From contig JAAOZJ010000117.1 in the NCBI GenBank assembly GCA_011605835.1, positions 1 to 6,990 of the forward strand: a stretch of DNA of 6,990 bases. Reading direction: 5' to 3'. Positions 1-6,658 of this stretch are shown here, piece by piece. Every line of letters begins with the position of its first letter. The stretch's first letter is position 1. This DNA comes from Thermoproteota archaeon (GTDB taxonomy: Archaea; Thermoproteota; Methanomethylicia; Nezhaarchaeales; WYZ-LMO8). The notes beneath the pieces were generated by a model that searched no databases, had not been told where the DNA came from, and saw nothing but the letters and a program-made list of their open reading frames with translations. The position numbers were made by a program, and so were the translations under genes.

Positions 1-3000
1 CCCTTATCGTACTTATTGAATAGTTTGTAGCCGAGGACGTCCAAGAACCCAGGGTCCCTGACCTCGGCTATGCCCTCTTGAGTGGCGAGGTACTTGACCC
101 CATTGACCTCAAGACTGAAGGTGTATTTCGCCCTCGTGACCACGGCCCTCTTCATCTGGCTCGCCACGAACCTCCTGAATATCAGGTCGTAGAGCCTGTA
201 ATGCCTCATCGTCAGCGGCGTGATGGTCGTTATCGAACCGTCCATCACCATGCGCTGGAGCGTCGGGGCGTCGACCGGCCTCGTCGGCCTTATGCACTCA
301 TGGGCGCCCTCCTTAAACCAGTCCCTCGGCACAAACCAGTCCTTAAATCCGTCTCCGTACCTTCCCTGGAGGTAGTCCCTTGCTATCATCTTTCCAACGT
401 CCGAGACCGTTGTGCTGTCAGTCCTGTGGTAAGTTATGAAGCCCATTTCGAAGAGCTCCTGCGCTATCCTCATGGTCTCGGCTGAGCTGAAGCCCTTAGC
501 TGAGGCGACGTAGAGCAACTCATCAGTGGTAAATGGAGGCGGGGGGCTAAGCTCAACCTCTTCGAACGCCACGTCCTCTACGACGACCTTGGACTCCTTA
601 ATCTTCGGCAGTGACTCCTTGACCTCCCTATAGGGCAGGGGGACGTCGAAGTAAAGTCGAAGGCCTCCCTCGACGTCCACCACTACGAAGTTCGTTACGT
701 TCCTTTTCCACTCGTCGCTCCTCTCGATTATCCATCCCAGGACGGGGGTTTGGACTCTGCCAGCCCCTAGCCACTTCTTCTCAAATAAGCTCCAGAGCCA
801 CTGGCTCAAGCTAAACCCGATCCACCTGTCTTCCACCCTCCTGACTATTTGGGCCTCGACCATTGGTATGCTTAGTTCTCGCGGGTTGTTGAGGGCCTCA
901 TAGACAGCCCTCCTCGTGACTTCGTGGAACTCACTTCGCTTCACCTCAGCGAGGTAGGGGGCTATCGTGCAAGCGACATCCCAGCCTATCTTCTCGCCCT
1001 CGACGTCGGGGTCCGTGGCCACGAACGCCAAGTCAACCTCGCTCGCCACCCTCCTGATCAGCCTCACCACGTCGTCCGCTCTTACTATGTAGCTGGACCC
1101 GCACCTAGGGCATAGGTCGCTGTCGACTGTGAACTGGTGACCGCACTTCTTGCATCTTTTGAGCGTGCTGTATATCGGGACGTAGCGCTCATCGAGCAGT
1201 AGCACGCCGTACTTGCCTATGTCCTCGGTCACGAGGTCGTAGACATGCCCCCTCGTCGCAACTATGCTTAAGAGGTAGTTCCCGGCGAAGACCTCGAAGA
1301 CCCTCAGGGGTCCCAAGACCCTCCTCGACGGTCTTCCGAAGAAGTTGGCGATCGTCCTAGCCTTGGTAGGGCTCTCGACGATCATCAAGGCGCTCTTGAC
1401 CGGTTCCTTTAACTCCTCGGCCTCGCCCATCAAGGAACTCCTAACCCTCACCCTATCTCGGTCTATCTCCTTGACCAATTCGTCTAGGTCGACCTCGGAG
1501 AGGGACCTCCACTGCACGTCCTCTATGTAGATCTTCGTTTGCCTGATCAGGTTGTTGAGGGCGTTGCGGTCCTCGGGCAGGTATGCCACTATGCTGAGCC
1601 CTTTCGTCAGCCCTCCAGTATACATCCTAGAAGTCCTGCCGCTGGCCTGTATGTATGTCATGACGTCGGGTATGAACATGTAGAGCTTGCCCTCTATCTC
1701 TCTCACGTCTATTGCTGGGCTCTTGAGGAACTTCCTCTTGACTTCCTCTCTCTTCAGTAGCTCGACCATCAAGCTCCTAGCGTTGTCGAAGAGCCTCCGC
1801 ACCTCCTCTAGGTAACCTTCGAGCTTGACTCCTCTGCGAAGGGCATCAGCTAAGAGCCTCGCCTCTTCGTACCCGAGCCTGAGGGCGTGCCGCCTCATCT
1901 CAGCTACCATTTTAGCTAAGTGGAACGCCTCGTCGCCCTCGACTATCGTCTGCAGGACGGACATTATCTGAAGTAGCCTAATCGGGTGGCTCTCCTCCGA
2001 GTCCAAGGTGAACTTGAACTTGGGGACGGTGACGAAAATGGCGTACCTGACCCTCTCGGGGAGGTCGAGCCCCCTTACTATCACCCCATAGTAGCTCGCG
2101 ACCCCCACCAATACGTCGATCTCTCCTCTGGCGTACCTCTCTATGAGCTTCCTTATGCCCCTCACGCCCGACTTGGCGAAGGCGGCCCTGACACCATTCG
2201 AGACCAGGAAGTCGGTTAGCACTTGGGCGTACTTCGCCCCCAAGTCGTAAGAGACGTATACCAAGCCCCCGCCCCCAAGCCTCTTCACTAGGTCAAGGAT
2301 GGTCTTCATCAAGTCCTCGAACCTATTCCCTTCGACTTCTAAGTAGCAGTCTTGGATGTTCCTCATGTACTCCATTATCGTGCCAGCCTCGAAGCCTAAG
2401 AGCTCTCGGAATAGCTTGACCCTCAGCCCCCTCGCTCGACCGGTTGCGCTCAAGACTATGAGCTGGCCGAAGCCGTTGTTCGAGACCATGGACTTGAGCT
2501 CAGAGTTCACTTCCTCCAGCTTGGCCCTGACCTCCTCAAACTTCTCCTTGCGCCCAGCTCTCAGCAGCTCGAGAAGCCTGACCCTCTCCCTGATCAACTT
2601 CATGGCCAGGCCTACGGCCTCTTGTGAGAAGCCCATTAGGCTTAGGACCCTGTCTATGTTCTTCGACCTCCTAAGTAGCGCATCGACGTCGTCGACGACC
2701 ACTAAGTCGAACCTAGCTCCTATCATTTTCTCGAAGTTCTTCGCTAAGGACATGGGCGTGGTCACGACGACATCCACCTCTCCCCTCTTCATGGAGTCGA
2801 AGGCCCCCTCCTTGTCCTTGACATGTCCGCCGAAGAGCGGCAAGGCCCTCAGGCCGAGCCCAGCCCTTTCAGCGTACTCAATTAACCACTCGTAGACCTG
2901 GTTCGCGAGCACCACGGTCGGCAGGATGAAGAGGATCCTCTTCCCCTGCTTGGCATAGTAAAGCGTCAGCGTCACGGCGAAGAGGGTCTTCCCGACGCCC

Positions 3001-3347
3001 GTTGGGGCTATGACGGCGAAGCTGAGCCCCGACAGGGCCCTCTTGGCCCACGTCCTCTGCGCACTCCACATCTTCTTCCCGGTGACGTCGCTGAAGAACT
3101 TCTCGAAGTCCTTTAGCTTGCGTGCTAAGGCGACTTGCTCCTTGAGGCCCGCCAGCTTGCCCCTAGCCTCCAAGAGCTCCCCAAGCTTCAGCTCGAAGTC
3201 GAGGAACGACAACTTGGCCAGGTCGAGGAGGCCCTTCAGGTCCTCGCCGTCGGGCAGGCACTCGTCGCAGGGCAAGCCCGCTAGCAACCTAGCGTCGGTT
3301 ATGTCTCCACCGCAGTTGGGGCAGAGGCCCTTGAATATCGCGCGCAT
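1..3347 (-). CDS. rgy: Reverse gyrase (helicase-topoisomerase IA fusion), C-terminus cut by left window edge
   Basis: ATP-dependent enzyme that introduces positive supercoils into DNA, the hallmark protein of hyperthermophiles. The visible 1115 codons run without a stop from ATG at 3347 to the left edge. Seen in order: N-terminal zinc finger CPNC and CDEC (Cys 9, 12, 27, 30); Walker A PTGVGKT (Lys120); DDVD box (219-222); SATG motif III; a charged helical insert at about 445-545 where the latch lies; helicase motif VI QASGRTSR (from 567); TOPRIM start IVESPTKA (Glu658) with the second zinc finger CKKC/CPRC (732-749) and DPDVEGE (Asp779, Asp781); catalytic ITYHRTDS with Tyr973. Family members have roughly 1050-1250 residues, so perhaps 100-150 residues lie outside. 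No frameshift was found at the points checked along the frame. The start is supported by the zinc finger lying close behind it; no clear Shine-Dalgarno precedes it. It follows mptD by 36 bp. Identity is very secure; which crenarchaeal paralogue (TopR1 or TopR2) cannot be told. Confidence 0.97.
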   Translation of the reverse strand, partial: MRAIFKGLCPNCGGDITDARLLAGLPCDECLPDGEDLKGLLDLAKLSFLDFELKLGELLEARGKLAGLKEQVALARKLKDFEKFFSDVTGKKMWSAQRTWAKRALSGLSFAVIAPTGVGKTLFAVTLTLYYAKQGKRILFILPTVVLANQVYEWLIEYAERAGLGLRALPLFGGHVKDKEGAFDSMKRGEVDVVVTTPMSLAKNFEKMIGARFDLVVVDDVDALLRRSKNIDRVLSLMGFSQEAVGLAMKLIRERVRLLELLRAGRKEKFEEVRAKLEEVNSELKSMVSNNGFGQLIVLSATGRARGLRVKLFRELLGFEAGTIMEYMRNIQDCYLEVEGNRFEDLMKTILDLVKRLGGGGLVYVSYDLGAKYAQVLTDFLVSNGVRAAFAKSGVRGIRKLIERYARGEIDVLVGVASYYGVIVRGLDLPERVRYAIFVTVPKFKFTLDSEESHPIRLLQIMSVLQTIVEGDEAFHLAKMVAEMRRHALRLGYEEARLLADALRRGVKLEGYLEEVRRLFDNARSLMVELLKREEVKRKFLKSPAIDVREIEGKLYMFIPDVMTYIQASGRTSRMYTGGLTKGLSIVAYLPEDRNALNNLIRQTKIYIEDVQWRSLSEVDLDELVKEIDRDRVRVRSSLMGEAEELKEPVKSALMIVESPTKARTIANFFGRPSRRVLGPLRVFEVFAGNYLLSIVATRGHVYDLVTEDIGKYGVLLLDERYVPIYSTLKRCKKCGHQFTVDSDLCPRCGSSYIVRADDVVRLIRRVASEVDLAFVATDPDVEGEKIGWDVACTIAPYLAEVKRSEFHEVTRRAVYEALNNPRELSIPMVEAQIVRRVEDRWIGFSLSQWLWSLFEKKWLGAGRVQTPVLGWIIERSDEWKRNVTNFVVVDVEGGLRLYFDVPLPYREVKESLPKIKESKVVVEDVAFEEVELSPPPPFTTDELLYVASAKGFSSAETMRIAQELFEMGFITYHRTDSTTVSDVGKMIARDYLQGRYGDGFKDWFVPRDWFKEGAHECIRPTRPVDAPTLQRMVMDGSITTITPLTMRHYRLYDLIFRRFVASQMKRAVVTRAKYTFSLEVNGVKYLATQEGIAEVRDPGFLDVLGYKLFNKYDK

Positions 3348-3379
3348 CGTTCCGCTCGAAATCCCAGAAAGGCCGGAGG

Positions 3380-3387
3380 TTATTTAA
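3380..3387 (-). promoter_or_regulatory. Possible TATA box for reverse gyrase inside the mptD stop region
   Basis: On the minus strand this reads TTAAATAA and overlaps the mptD stop codon. Its centre is about 37 nt before the reverse gyrase ATG, so transcription would begin about 10 nt before the start codon. That would let reverse gyrase be expressed separately from mfnA-mptD. It is an A/T-rich string in a GC-rich region, but short and partly dictated by the stop codon, so it is only a candidate. Confidence 0.3.
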
Positions 3388-3794
3388 TCTTGCTCAGACT
3401 CAAGGTCCTCCACGTCCTCCACGTACATCAGGTTGAAGCCCAGCTCCTCCACGAATCGTACCCTCGCCCTGACCCTCGCGGAGCCGTACCTCACGACGAC
3501 CCTCGCATCGATGGCATCGCCCTTGAGCGAGGAGTAATCATAGGGGCCTCCGCCCCCTCCCTTGATGGAGCTCACGTCCAAGCGCACCTCGACCTTCTCC
3601 CTAAACGGTTGCAACGACATTGTCTTCTCTATGGCCTCCTTGACGGCTTTGAGCACATCCTCTCTATTGGCTATGGGGAGGCCTACGAACTGATGGTACA
3701 GGGCCCCTAGGGCTATGCCTGCCTCAAAAATGGCCCTCTCCCTGTCGGTTATCGAGGGGTGGAAGTACTTCTTCGCGGGGTCCTCAGAGCCCAC
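3384..3794 (-). CDS. mptD: Archaeal-type dihydroneopterin aldolase (MptD family)
   Basis: Predicted to cleave 7,8-dihydroneopterin to 6-hydroxymethyl-7,8-dihydropterin plus glycolaldehyde, a cytosolic step toward methanopterin- or folate-like C1 carriers. The 136-residue product shows the family pattern: an N-terminal TDRERAIFEAGIAL helix, the YHQFVG segment with His34, Gln62 after a helix, then YDYSSLKGD (85-93). In the Methanocaldococcus jannaschii enzyme a conserved His (35), Gln (61) and Tyr (78) are catalytic; His34, Gln62 and Tyr85 or Tyr87 are the likely counterparts by position and motif, which is inference without alignment. A run of five glycines (79-83) precedes the Tyr motif, and the protein seems slightly longer than the roughly 120 residues I expect. 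Start is GTG: an in-frame TAG lies a few codons upstream and no better start precedes the conserved region. It sits 17 bp after mfnA, so co-transcription is likely. No good Shine-Dalgarno is visible. Confidence 0.82.
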   Translation of the reverse strand: MGSEDPAKKYFHPSITDRERAIFEAGIALGALYHQFVGLPIANREDVLKAVKEAIEKTMSLQPFREKVEVRLDVSSIKGGGGGPYDYSSLKGDAIDARVVVRYGSARVRARVRFVEELGFNLMYVEDVEDLESEQD

Positions 3795-3811
3795 GCGCTT
3801 AATCTATCGCC

Positions 3812-4993
3812 CTAGGACTTTAAAGTTGCCCTCAGCTCTACGTGGCTCCTCAAAGCGGCCCTCCTTAGGTCTCTCAAAAGCTCTCCGACAAGCCTCTCTG
3901 TGTGATGGGGCATCAGGATTACCCTCAGGTGGGTCGGGAATTCCGACAGCAGCCACCCCAACTTCCTCATCCTCAGCGAGAACTCCTTGACGCTGAGTCG
4001 CTTGGCCCTGACGCCGACTATGTTCATGACTGGCCTCATCAAGAGCTCCAGCTCCTCTTCCTCCTCAACCCTTCTTACCAGCATCTCCGTCAACTTCATG
4101 CACCTCTTCACCACCTCTCTGTAACCTCTCTTCCCTAAGACCCTCAGGAGGGTCCACACAGCCGCTATGGGCCCTCCCGGCCTCGTGCCGGTTATGGTGA
4201 AGCTCCTGACCCCTCCTCCGGCTAAGTAAGGGGTTTCGAAGGTTATCGGCTCGACGAGCTCCTCATTTCTGAAGAATATCCCCCCAGCTGGTATCGGGGC
4301 TAGGCCCATCTTGTGGGGGTCGACGGTGATTGAGCATACGCCATCGAGCTTGAAGTCGAACTCTGGGACCTCGTACCCCAGTTCCTTGAGGAACGGCAAG
4401 ACCATGCCGCCGAAGGCCGCGTCCACGTGGAGGTAAATGCCTTTCTCCAGAGCCACTTCGCTGAGCTCCTCTATGGGATCAACTGCACCCAGAGCCGTCG
4501 TTCCGGCTACGCCCACTATGGCAGCCGTTTCGTTCGTAATGTTGCGCCTGACGAAGTCGACGTCGACCGTGTAGTCGCTCTTCAGAGGAGCCTCAATTAC
4601 CTTGAGGCCCAAGAGGTTCGCGGCCTTGTAAAGGGAGATGTGGCACGATGTTGGTACTATCACCTCAGACTTCTTCGTGTAGTTCCTAGCGGCCCAGAGG
4701 GCGAGAATGTTGGCCTCCGTGCCGCCGGAGACTATGGCTCCGACGGCCCTCGGGTTAGAGAGGAGTGACCCGAGGTCTTGGATTGCCTCCTTCTCGAGCC
4801 TCGCCACGCCCTCCCAAACGCCGGCGTCCCCGACGTTGCTCTCCATGCCTATCAGGTAAGCGATCTTGGCTATCGGGAGGGGCTTGGAGCACATGGAGCC
4901 GACGGCCCTAAAGGTGAACCTCTTGACGTCTTCCTCGACTATCCTCGCCAGCTCTTCTAGCACAACTTTAGGGTCGCAGCCCTCTTCCCTCAT
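3812..4993 (-). CDS. mfnA: PLP-dependent L-tyrosine / L-aspartate decarboxylase, MfnA type
   Basis: A group II pyridoxal-phosphate decarboxylase of 393 residues, the usual archaeal MfnA length. In methanogens MfnA makes tyramine from tyrosine for methanofuran; in Thermococcales the homologue makes beta-alanine from aspartate for coenzyme A. Seen: GSMCSKPLPIA near the N-terminus (32-42), SGGTEAN (89-95) for phosphate binding, SCHIS with His118 that stacks on the cofactor, DAAFGG with Asp191 that contacts the pyridine nitrogen, and DPHKMG with Lys228, the Schiff-base lysine. All expected cofactor residues are present, so the enzyme should be active. The substrate cannot be decided from sequence; in a non-methanogen aspartate seems more likely. 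ATG at 4993 is preceded by a GAGGG site with 6-nt spacing and a TATA-like box. It is the first gene of the minus-strand row and is followed by mptD after 17 bp. Confidence 0.93.
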   Translation of the reverse strand: MREEGCDPKVVLEELARIVEEDVKRFTFRAVGSMCSKPLPIAKIAYLIGMESNVGDAGVWEGVARLEKEAIQDLGSLLSNPRAVGAIVSGGTEANILALWAARNYTKKSEVIVPTSCHISLYKAANLLGLKVIEAPLKSDYTVDVDFVRRNITNETAAIVGVAGTTALGAVDPIEELSEVALEKGIYLHVDAAFGGMVLPFLKELGYEVPEFDFKLDGVCSITVDPHKMGLAPIPAGGIFFRNEELVEPITFETPYLAGGGVRSFTITGTRPGGPIAAVWTLLRVLGKRGYREVVKRCMKLTEMLVRRVEEEEELELLMRPVMNIVGVRAKRLSVKEFSLRMRKLGWLLSEFPTHLRVILMPHHTERLVGELLRDLRRAALRSHVELRATLKS

Positions 4994-4999
4994 ACTAGG

Positions 5000-5004
5000 C
5001 CCTC
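5000..5004 (-). promoter_or_regulatory. Shine-Dalgarno site of mfnA
   Basis: On the minus strand the sequence is AGAGGG followed by six bases and then ATG. This is the clearest ribosome binding site in the window and decides the mfnA start. The other genes here have no comparable site, which suits a mix of leadered and leaderless messages in this organism. Confidence 0.65.
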
Positions 5005-5046
5005 TTTTCGAAGGCCAAAAACGAGCAAGTAGATAGGTGCGTTGAT

Positions 5047-5055
5047 CTTTAAAAG
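5047..5055 (-). promoter_or_regulatory. TATA box of the mfnA-mptD-(rgy) unit
   Basis: On the minus strand this reads CTTTTAAAG, a classic crenarchaeal TATA element, preceded by a purine-rich AAGG stretch that could be the TFB recognition element. A start about 27 nt downstream, near 5024, would give a leader of roughly 30 nt that contains the GAGGG ribosome site. Position and sequence both fit the mfnA promoter. Confidence 0.65.
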
Positions 5056-5117
5056 CCTTACGTAAATACCCTCTACTCTCAAATATCCATCTATATCCGG
5101 TTCGATACGTGTATAAC

Positions 5118-5125
5118 TTATATAA
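5118..5125 (+). promoter_or_regulatory. Upstream plus-strand TATA candidate
   Basis: The string TTATATAA, with a second TATAA just before it (5112-5116), is the strongest A/T box on the plus strand of the divergent region. Expected transcription start is about 5140-5150, inside or at the left arm of the hairpin at 5137-5196. It could be an alternative promoter giving the nuclease a leader, or drive a short RNA covering the hairpin. TATATA strings read similarly on both strands, so it could also serve a minus-strand transcript. Confidence 0.4.
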
Positions 5126-5136
5126 ACAGCTTAACT

Positions 5137-5196
5137 ACCGATTTTTACAACTGAAAGCCTCTCCTCCAGGGCGGGGAGGAAGTCAGAAAAATCGGT
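5137..5196. repeat. 60-nt imperfect inverted repeat / hairpin in the divergent control region
   Basis: Outer arms ACCGATTTTT (5137-5146) and AAAAATCGGT (5187-5196) are perfect 10-bp complements. Inside, ACAA (5147-5150) bulges on the left, then CTGA (5151-5154) pairs with TCAG (5183-5186). A symmetric AAG/AAG purine loop follows (5155-5157 and 5180-5182). CCTCTCC (5158-5164) then pairs with GGGGAGG (5173-5179) through one G-U, closing an 8-nt loop. About 21 base pairs in 60 nt is far beyond what neighbouring sequence shows. It lies between the upstream TATA candidate and the CTTTTAAG box of the nuclease gene. It could be a regulator-binding operator, a structured leader or a small RNA; I do not recognise a known RNA family. 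Confidence 0.75.
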
Positions 5197-5201
5197 GCAA
5201 G

Positions 5202-5209
5202 CTTTTAAG
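5202..5209 (+). promoter_or_regulatory. TATA box of the beta-CASP nuclease gene
   Basis: CTTTTAAG closely resembles the CTTTTAAAG box of mfnA in the same divergent region. A start about 27 nt downstream falls near 5232, just before GTG 5234 and ATG 5240. This predicts a leaderless or nearly leaderless nuclease message, in keeping with the lack of any Shine-Dalgarno before 5240. It also argues against the longer GTG start at 5195, which lies upstream of the box. Confidence 0.55.
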
Positions 5210-5239
5210 CTGGTCGACATAGTTTTTCCCCGCGTGGAC

Positions 5240-6604
5240 ATGGTCGTCAAGGCAATGGTCTTGGGATCGGGCAGAGAGGTCGGAAGGGCCTGCGTAGTGA
5301 TAAGGGGGGAGAGCGCATCTTTGATGTTGGACTGCGGCGTGCACCCGACAGCCGCGGGCCTCGACGCGATCCCAAGGCTGGAGCTCATCGACGTCAGCTC
5401 CATAGCCAACGCGGTCCTGACCCACGCTCACTTGGATCACGGCGGGGCGGTGCCAAGGCTTTTGAAGCTTGGATTCAGAGGCAAGGTCATAACAACGTTA
5501 CCCACGGCGGCTCTCGTGGGTATGATGTGGAGGGACCAGCTGAGCATAATGGAGAGGGAGTGGCCTGAGGACTTCAGGCTATGGGACTCGAGGGAGATGA
5601 ACAGCGTCCTCGCGAGGCACATAAAGTACGTGACCTACGAGGAGGAGGTGAGGCTCTCCAGCGACGCGAGGCTTGTGCTACACGACGCCGGGCACATACT
5701 CGGCTCCTCGTTCGTGGAGCTCGAGGTCGATGGCCTGAGGATAGGCTACACTGGCGACCTCGGCACCTCGTCGAACCACCTCCAGTACTGGGACGCGTCG
5801 CCGCTAAGGGGGGTGGACGTGCTCTTCTGCGAGTCGACCTACGGCGGCGTGGAGAGGAAGGGGAGGGAGGCCTTAGAAAGAGAGCTTGTGGATGCGGTCA
5901 GGTCGACGCTCGAAGGCGGCGGCAAGGTCCTCATCCCGGCGATGTCGGTCGGCAAGGCCCAAGAAATATTGCTGGCGCTCAGGAGGCACGAGGCGAAGTT
6001 GCCCGACGCCCCCGTGGTCCTCGACGGAATGGCCTTCAGGGCCACCAAGATATACTCCCAGTTCATAATGTACATGAGCGACAGCATAAAGAGGGCGCTC
6101 ATAATCAACGGCCAAGACCCGTTTGATTGGGAGAGATTGTTCCAACCCAAGACCCTGAGGAGGAGGCGCGAACTCGTCGAGGGCAAGGATCCCTGCATGT
6201 TCGTAGCCCCCTCCGGCATGCTCAAAGGCGGGTGGAGCCAGTGGTACTTGGCAAAGCTGGCCCCGAACCCTGAGAACGCCGTCGTGATATGCGGCTACGT
6301 GGACCCCCAGACGCCTGCCAGCGAGCTCGTCTCAGGCGCCAAGGAGGTGGAGGTCTTGGACTTCGTGACTCGAGAGAGGGTCAAGGTCCAAGTGAATTGC
6401 AAGGTCTATCACGTGGAGATATCGAGGCACGCCATGCACTCGGAGCTCTGCAAGTTCATAGCCACAGTCAAGCCCGAGACCTTAGTGCTATTGCACGGCG
6501 AGAAGGAGAACATCGACAAGCTGATCAGCTCCATTAGTAGCTATGCCAAGAGGATCGAAGTCCCCGAGAACGGCTCGACGATAGACCTCAAGGGTAGGGG
6601 CTAG
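5240..6604 (+). CDS. Metallo-beta-lactamase/beta-CASP ribonuclease, KH-less archaeal CPSF2 / RNase J-like
   Basis: A 454-residue zinc-dependent RNA nuclease expected to act in mRNA decay or 5'-end processing; related crenarchaeal proteins (the Sulfolobus RNase J-like group) are 5'-to-3' exonucleases. Metal site motifs are all visible: LDCG (Asp31), HAHLDH (His62, His64, Asp66, His67), GHILGSS (His152) and YTGDLG (Asp173). Beta-CASP motifs follow: A, ESTYG (Glu198); B, ISRHAM (His397); C, LLHGE (His419). PAMSVGKAQE (233-242) and GYVDPQTPAS (352-361) are further family signatures. There are no N-terminal KH domains, which separates it from aCPSF1. In motif B the usual FSAHAD has become ISRHAM: the histidine is kept but the neighbouring Asp is Met. 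ATG 5240 is chosen because family proteins begin shortly before GSGREVGR and a TATA box sits at the right distance; GTG 5234 or GTG 5195 are alternatives. The family is certain, exo- versus endonuclease activity is not. Confidence 0.92.
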   Translation: MVVKAMVLGSGREVGRACVVIRGESASLMLDCGVHPTAAGLDAIPRLELIDVSSIANAVLTHAHLDHGGAVPRLLKLGFRGKVITTLPTAALVGMMWRDQLSIMEREWPEDFRLWDSREMNSVLARHIKYVTYEEEVRLSSDARLVLHDAGHILGSSFVELEVDGLRIGYTGDLGTSSNHLQYWDASPLRGVDVLFCESTYGGVERKGREALERELVDAVRSTLEGGGKVLIPAMSVGKAQEILLALRRHEAKLPDAPVVLDGMAFRATKIYSQFIMYMSDSIKRALIINGQDPFDWERLFQPKTLRRRRELVEGKDPCMFVAPSGMLKGGWSQWYLAKLAPNPENAVVICGYVDPQTPASELVSGAKEVEVLDFVTRERVKVQVNCKVYHVEISRHAMHSELCKFIATVKPETLVLLHGEKENIDKLISSISSYAKRIEVPENGSTIDLKGRG

Positions 6605-6608
6605 AAAA

Positions 6609-6616
6609 GCTATAAG
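6609..6616 (+). promoter_or_regulatory. Possible TATA box for the CBS-domain gene
   Basis: GCTATAAG lies immediately after the nuclease stop codon and 42 nt before the GTG start of the CBS gene. Transcription from it would begin around 6640, giving a leader of about 20 nt. No Shine-Dalgarno is seen. A weaker GTTAAGC string (6632-6638) would place the start at the GTG itself. The gene may instead be read through from the nuclease promoter, since no T-rich terminator follows the nuclease. Confidence 0.35.
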
Positions 6617-6658
6617 CGACAGAGCAAAGCAGTTAAGCTCAACGACGAGACCGACGAT

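Noticed and set aside
414..440. Reverse gyrase active site reads ITYHRTDS rather than the bacterial topoisomerase I YPRTDS
   Set aside because: Histidine after the catalytic tyrosine is normal for reverse gyrases, so this is not an anomaly.
78..485. 135-aa plus-strand open frame
   Set aside because: Antisense to the topoisomerase active-site region of reverse gyrase; Arg/Pro/His-rich with no recognisable domain.
2356..2895. 179-aa plus-strand open frame
   Set aside because: It lies fully antisense to the helicase part of reverse gyrase, whose motifs are clear in the opposite frame. Its Ser/Leu-rich composition is what a GC-rich gene gives when read backwards.
3348..3386. mptD and reverse gyrase are in the same reading frame
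   Set aside because: They are separated by a TAA and a 36-bp non-conserved stretch, and the zinc finger of reverse gyrase begins right after its own ATG. A one-in-three coincidence is the simplest reading.
5137..5196. Kink-turn or box C/D RNA reading of the hairpin
   Set aside because: CTGA resembles box D, but there is no box C (RTGATGA), and the bulge is followed by Watson-Crick pairs rather than tandem G-A pairs.
5131..5440. Two minus-strand open frames (85 and 92 aa) over the divergent region and nuclease start
   Set aside because: They run antisense to the nuclease N-terminus and across its promoter and the hairpin, and show no domain signal.
5581..6126. 181-aa plus-strand open frame
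   Set aside because: It overlaps the beta-CASP gene in another frame and is an Arg/Gly/Ala-rich shadow product. The nuclease frame holds all family motifs.
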